From NCBI GenBank assembly GCA_033297205.1, contig MU859100.1:1-64000 (forward strand): DNA of 64,000 nt, given 5' to 3'. The notes beneath the pieces are model-generated. The model saw nothing but the letters and a program-made list of their open reading frames with translations, was not told the DNA's origin and ran no database searches. Shown in pieces: positions 32,769 through 43,707 of the stretch. The position numbers were made by a program, and so were the translations under genes. Source of the stretch: Pseudoneurospora amorphoporcata (taxonomy: Eukaryota; Ascomycota; Sordariomycetes; Sordariales; Sordariaceae). Positions within the stretch are counted from its first letter, which is position 1. Each line of letters starts with the position of its first letter.

Positions 32769-35231
32769 TCATCGTATCCTCACCTCCCTCGCCTCCCTAT
32801 CCAATACCGGCGGCCAACAACCAGCCGGCAATTCCACCCTCCGCTCATGGTGGTGGATCATTTCAACAAGAAAAACGCTCGTCACGCGTTCATACAGCAG
32901 TCCATGGTCATCCTCCCCAGCTATTCGAAGAAGCAGAAAGTGGAAATCAAGGAAGTTCTCCGAGCGTGGGAAAGTGCTCGAGTAGAAGTACAATCCCAGC
33001 AGAGATATACTGCTTCCTTCGACTTCTTGGAACAGACCCGGCGGCAGGTCCTGTTGCTTTCCAACCAGAAAGGGCGGGGAGGCGTACTTCCAAGCAAGGG
33101 AGTCATTGCCTTTTCGGTCTTGGACCTCAGTGCACACGAGGTCGGCTTCGAAGACTGACGCAGTTATGCTGAGATAGTCTGGGAACTTGCCAATGGTTTC
33201 GGAGCGTTTGAGGATCTCGGCGTGGTCGGCGATCCAATCCAGCTTCTTGTCCTTGAAGGCGAACTTGATGCTGACGGGGACTTGGCTTGTCCCGAAGCCT
33301 TGATCTGCCATCAACCGCCCGGGAGAAACTTGCACATCATGACCTGGCAGATTTTTCCAGCCAGCCCAAGTCCAGCTTGGGAGGGCCGTTCTGCGTGGTG
33401 AAACCTCGACACTGCTCGCCGTGGCATAGTTGGGCTTCGCCAGCCATTCGGCCTTCCAGAAGAGACTGCCCAAAAGCTCACAGATGCTCACCGCAGGATC
33501 CGTAGATGTATCAACCTCAAAGAAGAATCCCCCAGGGGGAGAGGGTCGGTACTCAGTTTGCTTGAGACTCTCCGGCACCCGCGGATGTTCCGACCCACGG
33601 TATGGCACACCCCAAACGAACCGCAGCGGTGATTGCTCCCGATACATCTGTATGATCCCCTTCATGGCGTCCAAGCCGTCCATGTCATACGACAGCGTCC
33701 TGTTCATGAACTCACCCACCCGTTCCCACAACGAAGACTTCCAGTCCCAGTCCCACGGGTAGGGAAACACGGCTTCCTTCTTGCTGATGGCTTTCCCAAC
33801 TTCGTGCCGCCGTGCGAGATGCACTCTTTTCCGTCGCGGCTCCTGGTACCCGCGTTCACGTCCGTCAAAGTCAAGTTCGCCGGTGGTGTGCATCTCTTGG
33901 CATTGGAAGTACATGTGTCGATCGGAAAAGACGAGCCGCCGCTTGGAAAGCACGCCCTCTTGGTAAGTCCAGCCGCGCGAGTTCCATTTCGCTGTGCGAA
34001 TCTCCGTGTCCGGCGGGTGGAAGTAGATGAGCGGTAGCTGGCTTTTGCGGCCGTCGCAGGGGATGGTGGTCCAAAGCTGCGGGACACGCGGCGGGGAGCT
34101 AACGCCCGGAAGGCCATACTCTGCATCTTCACCGGCGGCGCCGATGATGGTGAGGATGGACAGCGAGTAGATGCTGCCCATGTTCTGGATCTGGATGTGT
34201 TTTGCTTCCGGTTCGTCCTGGGGGATGCAGTACCGGTCTACCCAGAGGTATGTGTACCCGAGGTTGAGGGTGACTAGCATGGCGTCGTTGACGATCTTGG
34301 GGAGTTCATCACCTTCCGGGAGCACGGGGATTGTCATTGACGTGGCGCCTGAGGTGCCCCAGACGTAACTGAGGGTGACGTATCGAGGTTTGCCTAGGCC
34401 TACCGCTGGCACGATCTTTCTGGTGTGGCAGTCGATGAGACATAGCCCCGGGATTGTGTCGGAGAGGGGGAAAGATGGTGTGTCGATACATGTTGAGTGC
34501 TCCGACTCGCAAAAGCTTAACCACTGCTTGATGACGCTATAGTCAACCGTATCTGCCGGTCTTTCATCCGCGCCATCGTTCTGGAAAGGTAGGATGTAAT
34601 GAGTTTCGGACCAAGTCCGATGCAGCTTGCTGATCCAGGGACTTGGTTTGTGGCCGTCTGGACACACTCTAAGTTCCAGTACTTTGATATCAAAGAAATC
34701 TGTATCAGTTTTAGGGTCGTCGCGGGCAAAGGCGGCGACGCCTGTCATCCTGCGTATCCCAGGTTCGATATATCCATTGTTAGAAAACATGTCGACCGGA
34801 AAGCCCATCCTCGAAGAACAGGCTGCAAAGAAGGCGCACAGCGGGCATGTATCGCGATTCTTCATGCTCACCCGCCACGTCTGTTTGGGTTCCCAGCATG
34901 GCCGTAAGGTGTGGAAGTCCAGATATGCTAGGAGGTTGAGAGTGCGCCAGGATTGTGCTTGAATGCCCTTGTTCGGTTTAAAGATGCTGTTGAGTTTGAT
35001 CGGTTGGCACTCATGGCATAACCCTGGATCATCGGTCTTATGCTGTCGGGATCGGAACGCCTTCCTCAACCGAGCCATTGCCCGTGTTGCTGCGCTGAAA
35101 CATCCCCATAATTGGAATCCTAACCTTTCTTTGCTGGCATTTGTGCTGGGAAAGGATGAGTTTGCGTCGTCCAGAACTTCCTTATCCAGAACTCTGACCT
35201 GCTCCCTGTGTAGATGGCTCATCCAAGTCAT
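32769..35231 (-). CDS. HET-domain protein (heterokaryon-incompatibility type)
   Basis: Intronless, 820 residues from the ATG at 35231; the longer open frame upstream starts with a non-ATG codon. N-terminal cysteine pairs (CHEC at about 72, CPLC at about 129) precede the HET domain. That domain shows YVTLSYVWG (about 284-292), VNDAMLVTLNLGYTYLWVDR with YCIPQDE (about 317-345), and later SRGWTYQEGVLSKRRLVF. HET domains, in fungal incompatibility and related immune-like systems, trigger cell death on recognition of non-self partners. The long C-terminal part (about 480-820) is specific to this subgroup and could be the recognition region. No STAND or NACHT module is present, and the gene is unpaired on this strand. 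Its toxicity and partner are unknown. Confidence 0.92.
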   Translation of the reverse strand: MTWMSHLHREQVRVLDKEVLDDANSSFPSTNASKERLGFQLWGCFSAATRAMARLRKAFRSRQHKTDDPGLCHECQPIKLNSIFKPNKGIQAQSWRTLNLLAYLDFHTLRPCWEPKQTWRVSMKNRDTCPLCAFFAACSSRMGFPVDMFSNNGYIEPGIRRMTGVAAFARDDPKTDTDFFDIKVLELRVCPDGHKPSPWISKLHRTWSETHYILPFQNDGADERPADTVDYSVIKQWLSFCESEHSTCIDTPSFPLSDTIPGLCLIDCHTRKIVPAVGLGKPRYVTLSYVWGTSGATSMTIPVLPEGDELPKIVNDAMLVTLNLGYTYLWVDRYCIPQDEPEAKHIQIQNMGSIYSLSILTIIGAAGEDAEYGLPGVSSPPRVPQLWTTIPCDGRKSQLPLIYFHPPDTEIRTAKWNSRGWTYQEGVLSKRRLVFSDRHMYFQCQEMHTTGELDFDGRERGYQEPRRKRVHLARRHEVGKAISKKEAVFPYPWDWDWKSSLWERVGEFMNRTLSYDMDGLDAMKGIIQMYREQSPLRFVWGVPYRGSEHPRVPESLKQTEYRPSPPGGFFFEVDTSTDPAVSICELLGSLFWKAEWLAKPNYATASSVEVSPRRTALPSWTWAGWKNLPGHDVQVSPGRLMADQGFGTSQVPVSIKFAFKDKKLDWIADHAEILKRSETIGKFPDYLSITASVFEADLVCTEVQDRKGNDSLAWKYASPPFLVGKQQDLPPGLFQEVEGSSISLLGLYFYSSTFPRSENFLDFHFLLLRIAGEDDHGLLYERVTSVFLVEMIHHHERRVELPAGCWPPVLDREAREVRIR

Positions 35232-36289
35232 GGTGAGATTGGCTATCGAGGCCGTCGCAAGAGTAAGCAATGGATATTGGCGGTGACAACGGCAACCCGA
35301 ACTTTCAGGGGCTTGTCAACAAAGAATACCACGAAAAAGATACGCCGCCTAGTTCGATGTTAGTTGAAGAACACAAATGACATTCCAGAGCTTCTTACCG
35401 GGTTTGCTGACTCTTCTCCTGCAGAGACACGGTAAATGGCCTGCTTCTGTTCTGTTTGAGTTGAAGGAAGATAAAGTCGTACAACATCAAATGGAGGCCC
35501 AACCCATCGAAATTCCCGTTGAAACCAGCGGGGATTTTGCCCTGGTACAGCAAACGTGCTGCCCATGAGCCAATCCCGGTTGGTTTTAAGGCTTAAGGTG
35601 ACACTGGAGATCTTCATTGGAGGGCCTGGAGCCGCTCACCGTTACAGCCAACTGATCGCTGCCCGTAAGCGCCGGCGACGACACCGGGCCATCTGGTGGG
35701 TAGCTGGCCTGGTCGACTTGTTGCAGCTGCCGTGTAATCAATAACAGTAAACCAAATTATCCTTGTGGGGTTCGGCAGCAGTGTGGCCAGGTCGTATCGG
35801 GGCATATCTTTGTCGTGTGGGTGATCATCGTGGAGGGATCTTGTTTGAGGGAAGTGGTTCGTGGTGTTGCGTTTTTTGGGTTCGTTGCGGTTGCAATGAT
35901 TTAGGCATTATTGTTAGTGCATTATGGCGGGTAGGCGCCGTAGGGACAGCGTGTGGCTCTGGATACAACAGAAATGCGTGTCATGTCCTGGCGGTTGTGG
36001 CTCGGCGCATGCAAGGCATGGCACCCCCCCCCCCTCGCCTCTGAACTTCCCGATGTCAACAAAACAACCAAAACATTCCATGGACACTCGGCTACAAACT
36101 GACCTTACGAGGGCAAAAACATTCCACAGTGCCAAGGATCAGTACATCGATTACTCCAGAACCACTTTGTATAAGAGGCTTCTCACGCTTCTACGTCATG
36201 ACGCTAGAAACACGCCGGCGAACAATGACATCTGACATCCGTAAGCGCCCAGCCCAGGCCTCAACCCTTGAACCCCGGACGCGCACTCG
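35232..36289. other. Intergenic, no gene seen
   Basis: Upstream region of the HET gene and left flank of the decayed gene. Short frames only. A C-run of eleven occurs near 36020. Confidence 0.45.
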
Positions 36290-37408
36290 ATGCTACAATG
36301 CATGTCTGTTCATGGCCATCAGTCAGCCCAGTTACCGGTCTACGGAGCGCTCGAGGATTGGAGGAAGAGCGACGGGCGTGCTTTTGACAAACTCCTTGAC
36401 GACGACAACATCTTGGGCCTCCTGTCGTGGTGGTCCAAACCAACAAATACCGTAGTTGTAGCCAGCCATACTCCACAGAGCATCGCCGAAACCGCAACTC
36501 AACGCCGGACAAGATGAAGAACGCCAAATCTTCTCACGACAAAACCTTGAAAGGGGGCTCAAAGGAGTCAACTTCAATACCCTCAAACTAGGCAACTCAC
36601 CTCGCCTCAACCACCGCCCAAAATGCCTCCTCCCACGCATCACCCACCTCGTGCTCGACATGCTCGCCAACCCGGTGGTTGATCTCAACTCTCTGTCGAA
36701 GGGTGTTAGCCATAGAGAAATGGACGCCTAGGAAGTTGCAAAACAGGATGTTGAAGCATTACGTCCAGTCCCAACCACAGCTGGAAGGTAAACTGCACTA
36801 TACCAAGGCCACAACGTTTGAGGTTATGGGAAAAAACGCAAAAGCATGTTCATCGGCTTCTGTTTCCAATGCTTTCCCGTAGCAGCCGGGCTGGAGACTG
36901 TGGCGTTTCGATCGGACGATTATGGCGACATGGTAGGAGGGTAGGCAACCGATGATGCGCCGGAAGAGGTATTTTTTGCGATGTTTTTGTTGTCGCTGGA
37001 GAAGTTAAAGGTGTTGAGGTTGAGTGTTGGGGAAAGGTTGTTGTCTTTAGAAAATGGGCTGGAGACGCCGTTATTGAAGATGTTGTGGCGGTTTTTGCCG
37101 CCGAAGTTGGAGGAGTTCCATTTTAGAGGGCCGGTTGGGCTTGCCACGTATCTGGAGGGGTGGGTTGAGGCTATTGGGGATCAGAAGTTCTTGCTGAGTT
37201 GAAGAGGATGAGCTTTGTGTTGAATCGAACAAAGGAATGGGAGGAGGTAGATGAGAAGGCAAGAGATGATGCTAGGCTCGCGTGTGAGAAGCTTCATGAG
37301 CCGGCGGCTGCTAGGGGCGTTGTTGTGGAGGAGTTTGAGGATCCTTGGGAGTTCTTACGGACTCTGTATCTACCTCTAGACTGTTTGGTTGTAAGGGTGC
37401 CGGACTAG
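36290..37408 (+). pseudogene. Decayed protein gene (F-box-like family remnant)
   Basis: Protein-like segments in changing frames lie in one order on the plus strand: FDKLLDDDNILGLLSWWSK (about 36390-36450), LKGVNFNTLKLG and LPRITHLVLDMLANPVVDLN (about 36555-36690), then stops. A long piece follows, VLRLSVGERLLSLENGLETP and MLWRFLPPKLEEFHFRG (36981-37200). That last frame ends in a TGA at 37200-37202 because of an apparent 1-nt loss; the next frame continues seamlessly with LKRMSFVLNRTKEWEEVDEK and PWEFLRTLYLPLD to 37408. The content resembles the C-terminal part of fungal F-box/LRR-type proteins. Multiple stops and shifts make it a pseudogene. Confidence 0.6.
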
Positions 37409-37704
37409 GAGCGTAGCAGGAACATTTGGACTTGGTGTAATATTACGGTAAACACACGGCCTTAAAACCCTCTCTTTCATTTTTTTCCTTCCTCTTCGCC
37501 CCGCCCTCGCGCGCGTCACTTCTTTTTTTTTGACAACCTTCAACCGCGTCGAGGCTCCCCTCCAACCCAACCTTCGTCGTCAACGTTTTTTGCCAACGCA
37601 TATCAACTCGTCCTCAAGGCCTTTTGCTGAAAAGCTCCTGCGTCTTTGACTCCTTCTTAGACCTTTCGCTTTCATTCGCTGTCGCCGCAAAGCATACGTA
37701 GAAG

Positions 37705-37767
37705 GTAAGTAGGCGCCTCCCTTCTTTCACGACTGGAGTAAATCTACATACAAACTAACAAATGCAG
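37705..37767 (+). other. 5'-UTR intron of Gag-like copy A
   Basis: GTAAGT to AAATGCAG, 63 nt, with CAAACTAACA as branch point. It removes an upstream in-frame ATG at 37762, which decides the start of copy A at 37810. Confidence 0.65.
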
Positions 37768-37809
37768 CTGAAAAGGAACCCAAGTTACTTGTCCCTGATC
37801 TCGCCCAAG

Positions 37810-38202
37810 ATGGAAGCGCAGGAGCCTGTCGCCGAGGCAGCCGAAGTCCTCAAGCTGGTCCCTATTCCCCAGCTCCTCGAAGATTTCTCCAACTACGATG
37901 AATGGGAGCACGCCCTTTTCTTCCACCTTTCATACTACAACCTGGCCGATTTTGTTGCGGATCACATCACCCCGCCACGCGAAATCAACGAGGCGAATCA
38001 CAGTGTTCAGCGTGGACCTGAATATGTGTCGCTTCGCCGCCATCATGCTTATGCGATCATCTTCAACAGCGTCCGGGACTTGATGCCGAAGTTGACCGAG
38101 GACTCAAAATTGCCTATGCCGTACGTTTCCGGAGGGTACAATGCCCGCGATTATGACCCTGCTGCTCTTTATCGCCATATCATGAGCTACAAGTACAGAT
38201 AA
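37810..38202 (+). CDS. Copia-Gag-like small protein, copy A
   Basis: Single coding exon, 130 residues, after a 5'-UTR intron. Conserved family blocks are LVPIPQLLEDFSNYDEWEHA with FFHLSYYNL (about 16-45), SLRRHHAYAIIFNSV (about 74-88), and DPAALYRHIM near the C-terminus. The W of DEW and the following H, the RR, AY and S of block 2, and the DP and L of block 3 recur in the other seven copies at 39396-48541. The order (SNYxxW, an arginine-rich AxAII helix, then W-type helix) resembles the N-terminal Gag domain of Ty1/copia retrotransposons (DUF4219/UBN2-like). No zinc knuckle or pol domain follows. Domestication is my inference. Function unknown. Confidence 0.75.
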   Translation: MEAQEPVAEAAEVLKLVPIPQLLEDFSNYDEWEHALFFHLSYYNLADFVADHITPPREINEANHSVQRGPEYVSLRRHHAYAIIFNSVRDLMPKLTEDSKLPMPYVSGGYNARDYDPAALYRHIMSYKYR

Positions 38203-39395
38203 CAGAGCCTTAACTGGTCGCCTCCCCGAGAACGGACTACTTGGAAACTGAGATTTGAGTTGGGCTACACGTAGCGGATGGGACTGACGGACTTGGTGCA
38301 ACTAGGCTACCGTACCTAACACGGCGGTGGATGTGTTCGGTTATTGCCAAAATATTTCATAGTGCAATCACTTGGGGATGGAGCTCAGATCTCGATTAGG
38401 TCTTGGTCAGCAGAGTCAGATTAGGGGCTTCGATGACATCTTCTTCGGCTATCATATAAGGAATCGGTCGAAGATCCATACCTGAGCCGTTTTGATGCAG
38501 TATACCTGAATATGTGATTTTGATATGAGTGTTAGCATGGCTTGTTGTAGAATCTTCACTGTATATATCACAAGAGTGAACCCTCGCATTGCTGTCTCTG
38601 TGGATTCTAATCCGAGGCTGTGATCTTTGCCCGCCTATAAGGCAACAGCAAACGGCAACAGTACGGTTACCACCTCGCCGTCGAAACTAGGCATCCGCTG
38701 CATGCACTGTACTGTCTGGTAGGACCACCGGGGGAACAGACACGCCTTGTCAGTGGTGGGGCTAATAACAATCCGTGCAAAGTGGAATGTTCTGAAAGTT
38801 CTAGAAGGTCCTTATAGGGTTTGCCTTGCGAGGCGCTTCGAGATATTACTGGATCTCTTTTTGACCTTCTATCCAGTATTTCATCTCCAAAAAAAGGTAC
38901 CTCTACAAATCATACGACCTAACATAAGGCTTTGACGACCTGACATAAGGCCTTTCTTGTTTGCAATGACCGGACACTTGTTCATCTCTCTTGTGAACTA
39001 TGACTGGTTCATTCCTTGACTTTGCCAATGTGTGTTTACTAAACTCTCGAGAAGCTACTATTACATTCTCGGAATTGAGATAGGATTTCCCCGGGCCGTT
39101 ACCTTAAGCGACTGGAAGAAAAAGACAAAAGCAACCCCGGTATTTAACTCCCCGCCCCCGCAATGTCGGCCACATAGTTGACCTATACAATAGGCACGTT
39201 GCGACTCAACTATTGCGTTTCACAGCCGCCTCAATCATTATGAACTCCATGTCAGAGCCAATGCCTTCTGCTATCCCCGTCGTACGCGCCATCCCATCTC
39301 TCCAGTCTCCCATGATCCCATCCGCCACCAAACCTCCGTCACTAGAGGTAACCTCAACCATTACAGTGTCTTCTCCCCAGGACTCCATCACCACC
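38203..39395. other. Intergenic with a short tandem repeat
   Basis: No gene is seen. Near 38915-38955 a word like GACCTAACATAAGGC is present twice in tandem with one mismatch (GACCTGACATAAGGC). The right end, to about 39395, should be the promoter and leader of copy B; a possible leader acceptor CTCCCCAG lies at about 39373-39380. Confidence 0.45.
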
Positions 39396-39939
39396 ATGCC
39401 TAACATACACGTCCTGGGACCGAGAAAAGCATCTGTACGACTCAGACGACAAAGCCCTCGCTCTTCTCCCTATCCAAATTCTCAGCCGGGACCTCTCCAA
39501 CTACAACAAGTGGCTACACGCCCTCTGGTTCCACATCGTCTATCACAGGCTGGTCCCTTTTATCATGCCGCAACAAGAAGGGCCAGCCCAATACCGGGAG
39601 TGTCCAGAGGCAGAAGACCAAGATAACTGGACTCGGAGACAATTGCATTCGTATGCCCTTGTGTTTTACAGCATTGGAAGAGACGTTCTGGAAGACATGG
39701 CACGGGATCAAGACCTGGGGTTCGATCCGTTTGATGATCGGGATTATTGGGCGCATGAGCTTATGCATAAGGTGGAGTTTTACCATGATTTGATGGAGGA
39801 GAGGATGGCGAGCTACTCGGAGGGGTCGGGGGAGGAGGAGGAGGACGACGACGACGACGACGACGCGGTGCTGCCTGTTGAGGTCGCGTTGATTGTCGAA
39901 CTGAGGAGATGGACGTTGATTGATGGGGTGTTTGATTGA
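39396..39939 (+). pseudogene. Copia-Gag-like copy B, frameshifted at the start
   Basis: From about 39430 the frame encodes a clear family member: ALALLPIQILSRDLSNYNKW and ALWFHIVYHRLVPF, then WTRRQLHSYALVFYSIGRDV, and an acidic tail with seven Asp in a row (a GAC/GAG microsatellite at about 39829-39862). It ends at 39939. The ATG at 39396, at the position where its sisters start, is in another frame. No ATG exists in the right frame upstream of the domain. One extra base just after the ATG would explain this. Block 3 (DPxxLW) is also replaced by DYWAHELM. Likely a pseudogene, or it has an unseen upstream exon. Confidence 0.65.
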
Positions 39940-40373
39940 AGACTGTGGAAGACCAGTTACAAGAAAGGACGTTGCTGAATTCCAGGTTACCATTGACGCG
40001 TGATTTGGGCAGCGACGGGAGAGTTAACGCTATGCGGGGCGTTGATGCCTAAAACTCTGGTAGGAAGGCACGTGCTGATGAGTGTACCTGCAGCGAGCCG
40101 CATATAAAACATCCGACTGGCCCTTCGTTTGCTTTCCCCTCAGCCGTCACAAACTTCTTCCTCTTCCAAACATCAGGGGTGGCCTTCCATCAACCTTTTC
40201 TTCAATACCTGCCTCAATTTCTTTCCGATCTTTCACTATCTCTACATCCTTCACCATTGTTGAACTTGGAGTTCCATCTGCGTAAGTGGGATCAAACATC
40301 TGTTTCTTCTCAGATTGAAAAAATGAGCCTAACAATGCAGCCATGACTAACCCTTGAAGGCAGTCACGCAATC
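39940..40373. other. Intergenic and leader of copy C
   Basis: Contains the 5'-UTR of copy C. A 5'-UTR intron probably runs from GTAAGT at 40282 to the AG at about 40362, with GACTAAC as branch point shortly before. Confidence 0.5.
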
Positions 40374-40796
40374 ATGGGTCGCAGTATCGAAGAGCTCCAG
40401 GACCCTGCCACCTTGGTCCCCTCTTTGGCTCTCAAGTTTATTCCCATTGTTGAGCTCGACGATAGCTTTAACAACTTCGATGAATGGGAGCACTCTATTC
40501 GGTTCTATCTTCGCTATCACGGGCTTCTCACTTGTATTGAGGGAGGCGGCACCGACGAGGATCTACCCTTCACTCCCGACGAGATACTCCATCGCCGCTT
40601 ATTTGTCTATTCTCTCATTTGGAAGTCGGCAGTAGCGATTCTCTACCTAAGATTCGTGATGGACAACAATCTGAAAAATCTGAAAAACCAACTATTTCAG
40701 AACCACCAACATGATCCGAAGCAGCTGTGGGACACTCTTCATGCCCACAAAGATGCTATTCAAAACCCGAAGGCGCTCAGACTTCATTCTAGATAG
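40374..40796 (+). CDS. Copia-Gag-like small protein, copy C
   Basis: Single coding exon, 140 residues, ATG right after a 5'-UTR intron. Block 1: ALKFIPIVELDDSFNNFDEW and HSIRFYLRYHGLL. Block 2: HRRLFVYSLIWKSAVAIL. Block 3: DPKQLWDTLHAHKD. It is closest to copy E (HRRLFVYSLIWKSAEAV) and D. The intact frame, in contrast with frameshifted neighbours B and F, suggests that some copies remain under selection. Confidence 0.75.
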   Translation: MGRSIEELQDPATLVPSLALKFIPIVELDDSFNNFDEWEHSIRFYLRYHGLLTCIEGGGTDEDLPFTPDEILHRRLFVYSLIWKSAVAILYLRFVMDNNLKNLKNQLFQNHQHDPKQLWDTLHAHKDAIQNPKALRLHSR

Positions 40797-41532
40797 AGGT
40801 AGAGAAACGGAACACAAGGGTAGAACGAGCGCAACGATTGAAGGTCAAAGAAGTTGCCGAGATTGCTGCTGTAACTAGGTACCTTACACTTCATTGAGCA
40901 CTAAGTAGTAGCAGAACCCAACAGTTGGAGGAGGAGATAATTCCACAATGATTGATACCATGAAAGGCATACCTGGAGGTAGTGCAAATATGAAAAAGAA
41001 CGTGCAACACCAAGCTAACTCGAGCTTGGGAAGAATTGATGTTGAAGTTGTTCGCCTACTAGGGCTTGATGATAAACCTGCCCTGCTAGTCCATGTCGGA
41101 AACCACACAACAGGAAATTGCTCTACTGCTATTGACACATAGTTCGTGACGGAGGGGGAGACTTCAGATGAAAAGTGAAAGCCTAGAAAGTCAGGAGAAA
41201 TCACAGCAGTTACTTAAGGTATCTTACGAACCAACTTGCAATGAACGTGTCACGTAAAAAAGTTCTTTATCATTTGTCTCCTCCCCCACCACAAACCCAT
41301 CCCTTTCTCATCTTTCACATCTCTACAGCCCTTCCATCTTCCACGGCTTTGGAAATCTTCATCACCTCATCCAGCCGCGCCGCCCATCCTTTGAGATCTT
41401 TTCAGCTTGAAGAGGAACAGCTCCCAGGATTCTCTAGCGTGTAAGTGCCCACACGCTCCATTTGTTACGGATTTGTAGACCTTTGCTAACATGGCTGGAA
41501 AGTGAGCAGAAAGTAACATACCTCTAAGCACC
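40797..41532. other. Intergenic and leader of copy D
   Basis: No other gene is seen. The 5'-UTR intron of copy D is GTAAGT at 41441 to GAGCAG at 41509 (69 nt), with TTGCTAAC as branch point. Confidence 0.55.
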
Positions 41533-41952
41533 ATGGCCCAAACCCCCGCCGACCTAGACACCTCTCCGGCCCTCAACCTCATCCCGATCGTTGAGTTCAA
41601 GGAAGACGCTAGCAATTTCGAAGACTGGGAACACTCCGTCAGCTTCCATCTCAACTACCACCGGCTCGACTGTTACATCGACCCCATCCCCAGAATTCCT
41701 CGAGATATTCCCCTGGACTATGCCCAAGTAGTTTGTCTTCGCCGCCGTCGCTTGTTTGCGTATGCCCTCATCTGGAACTCTGCCAAAGCGGTGCTTCCTG
41801 GTATAAACAGACATCTGAAGGATCAGCTGATTCGAAACCGGGAACATGACCCGCAGGTGTTGTGGGAGGTTCTCCATGACCATAGAGATGTTATAGGAGG
41901 CATAGTGCCACTGCCACGCCGTTACATTAGGGGTGCTAGACAGATGTTATAA
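41533..41952 (+). CDS. Copia-Gag-like small protein, copy D
   Basis: Single coding exon, 139 residues. It starts MAQTPADLDTSPALNLIPIV and carries all three blocks: FKEDASNFEDWEHSVSFHLN with YHRL, then CLRRRRLFAYALIWNSAKAV, then DPQVLWEVLHDHRD. The MAQ start is shared with copy G. Block 2 has four consecutive arginines. Proposed fold: helical Gag N-terminal domain, possibly self-assembling. No evidence of RNA binding beyond basic patches. Confidence 0.77.
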   Translation: MAQTPADLDTSPALNLIPIVEFKEDASNFEDWEHSVSFHLNYHRLDCYIDPIPRIPRDIPLDYAQVVCLRRRRLFAYALIWNSAKAVLPGINRHLKDQLIRNREHDPQVLWEVLHDHRDVIGGIVPLPRRYIRGARQML

Positions 41953-42804
41953 GTTGTTACAATAGAATAAGACACAAGGGCATGGTTTGCAGGCCTAGAA
42001 GACTGAAAGATACCTAAAGGATAGTGGGGCTATAGAATGCTGGTAATAGATTTCAATTCAGCCAAGGAATACAAAGCTTCTCCAACAACATGAAGATTTT
42101 GAAACAGATACCGTAGGCATACCTAGAAGTTTCCCCAATTGTCACTGTACTCTGATTTGGGCAGAAATTTGTGGACAACTGGGCCAGGATACTGAAGATT
42201 ATCACGTACCCCTACTACCATTGTTGTCTCTCAAAACCCACCTGAAGCCGGTGCAAAGGTGAACCATCATGTCAACCTTGATGCTCGTTTTCTTTTGTGC
42301 ATTGCCATGAACAAAGTGTTTTGGCAATACAAACCACGATATCAAGCACAATTGAGGAGATAATTGGCAGCTTTACTGCTTTAGGCATGGAAATGGAAGA
42401 GGAGAACCGGCTCGAAACCGCTTTAGTGTACTTAGACTAAAGGTAAGGTAGACAAAGCTTGGATGGAAGTGCCCGTAAAGAGAAGGAAAGTGAATGGATG
42501 GGCACGGTTAACAACGACGGGAGGCACGGCCGGTTAATAAATATGTCCTCGTCAGTTCCTTCCCCGCTTCAAAGTTCTTCTTTCCTCACTGAACTCCTAA
42601 CGGGCCCCTTCCCCCTGGTTGTGCTCACTCGTCGTCCACAACTTCTTTACAATTCCTCGCCATCGAAACGTCATCGTGCGGTCTCTACAGTCTGGAGCTT
42701 GAAGCAATCTTCGGTTATGTGAGTAGCCTTGCACATCTGTCTGGTTCTTTCGGTGAGGAGCATGCAAGCTGAACATTATTAACCAAGTAAATTACCTAGG
42801 CAAA
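41953..42804. other. Intergenic and leader of copy E
   Basis: No other gene is seen. The 5'-UTR intron of copy E runs from GTGAGT at 42719 to ATTACCTAG at 42799 (81 nt), five bases before the ATG. Confidence 0.55.
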
Positions 42805-43200
42805 ATGCCCGAAACAATAGAACTCCCCGGCGTCCTTGATACCACTTTAGCTACAAAGCTCCTGCCCATTGTCAACCTTCAGGAGAATCTCTCCAACTTC
42901 GACGAATGGCGGCACTCTGTTCGCTTCTTTCTCCGCTACCACAAGCTTCTCACTTTTATTGGGGAGCACGCTGGCTACCCCGCTATTGGCCACATGCATA
43001 GAGGTAATCTCGTGGAGAAGGACACCAATGACGATATTTTCCATCGCCGTTTGTTTGTGTATTCCCTCATTTGGAAGTCGGCCGAGGCAGTTATTTACAG
43101 CTCGTTGTACTTCACTTGGGAACTTAGAGATAAGGTGCATAAGAACTCTCAGCATGATCCCAGGCTGCTTTGGAATATTCTTTGTGCCCTACGGAGTTAA
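42805..43200 (+). CDS. Copia-Gag-like small protein, copy E
   Basis: Single coding exon, 131 residues. Block 1: LLPIVNLQENLSNFDEWRHS and VRFFLRYHKLLTFIG. Block 2: HRRLFVYSLIWKSAEAVIY. Block 3: HDPRLLWNILCALRS, where the protein ends. It is similar in length to copies A, C and D, so the three-block domain is the whole protein. There is no basic or Cys-rich tail that a viral-type Gag would use to bind RNA. Confidence 0.77.
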   Translation: MPETIELPGVLDTTLATKLLPIVNLQENLSNFDEWRHSVRFFLRYHKLLTFIGEHAGYPAIGHMHRGNLVEKDTNDDIFHRRLFVYSLIWKSAEAVIYSSLYFTWELRDKVHKNSQHDPRLLWNILCALRS

Positions 43201-43600
43201 GATTTCTCATTAATCTGGAAGCCGCCTGGTTCCGTCAGCTGGTAGAAAAGAGGAACAAAAAGACTGGAGTGGTCACAATACTATGAGGGTTAACAAGGCC
43301 AGGAGCGATTGTAATGGCACATGCTGTTTCAGCAGGATCCGGGTGCGGTGATGAGTGAAGGGGTTCTTTCAGATTTGCGGTGTACTTGAGCTTTGGCGGA
43401 GTCTTCACCGGTTTCAACACCACTGATATACAGGTAGAATGGTAGTTTGGCCTCCCTTGTTACGCCGTCAAAGGCTTCTTTCTTTCTCGTTTTTCTGCGT
43501 GAAGACTCATCCCCCTTAAATTTGATGTATATAGTCTGCTGGATGGGCAGGGCAGGTAATACTACTACCCCCTGCTCTGGGCTTGATTTCGGAGTGGAAA

Positions 43601-43707
43601 GGCGTGTTCATTCTGGCACTAGCCAGTGATAGAAAACTTCTGTTGGTGAAAGGAATGCCTTTAGTTACCTCTAGGGATCGTGTACTATTGTTAGAACGAA
43701 CACGGCC
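43601..43707. mobile_element. MITE-like inverted-repeat element, copy 1
   Basis: About 107 bp bounded by imperfect terminal inverted repeats. The left end reads GGCGTGTTCATTCTGGCAC; the reverse complement of the right end reads GGCCGTGTTCGTTCTAACA. An inner TATCACTGG-like word (reverse orientation) matches TATCACTGTG in the copy at 45364-45487. No coding capacity. A clear target-site duplication could not be defined by eye. Confidence 0.6.
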
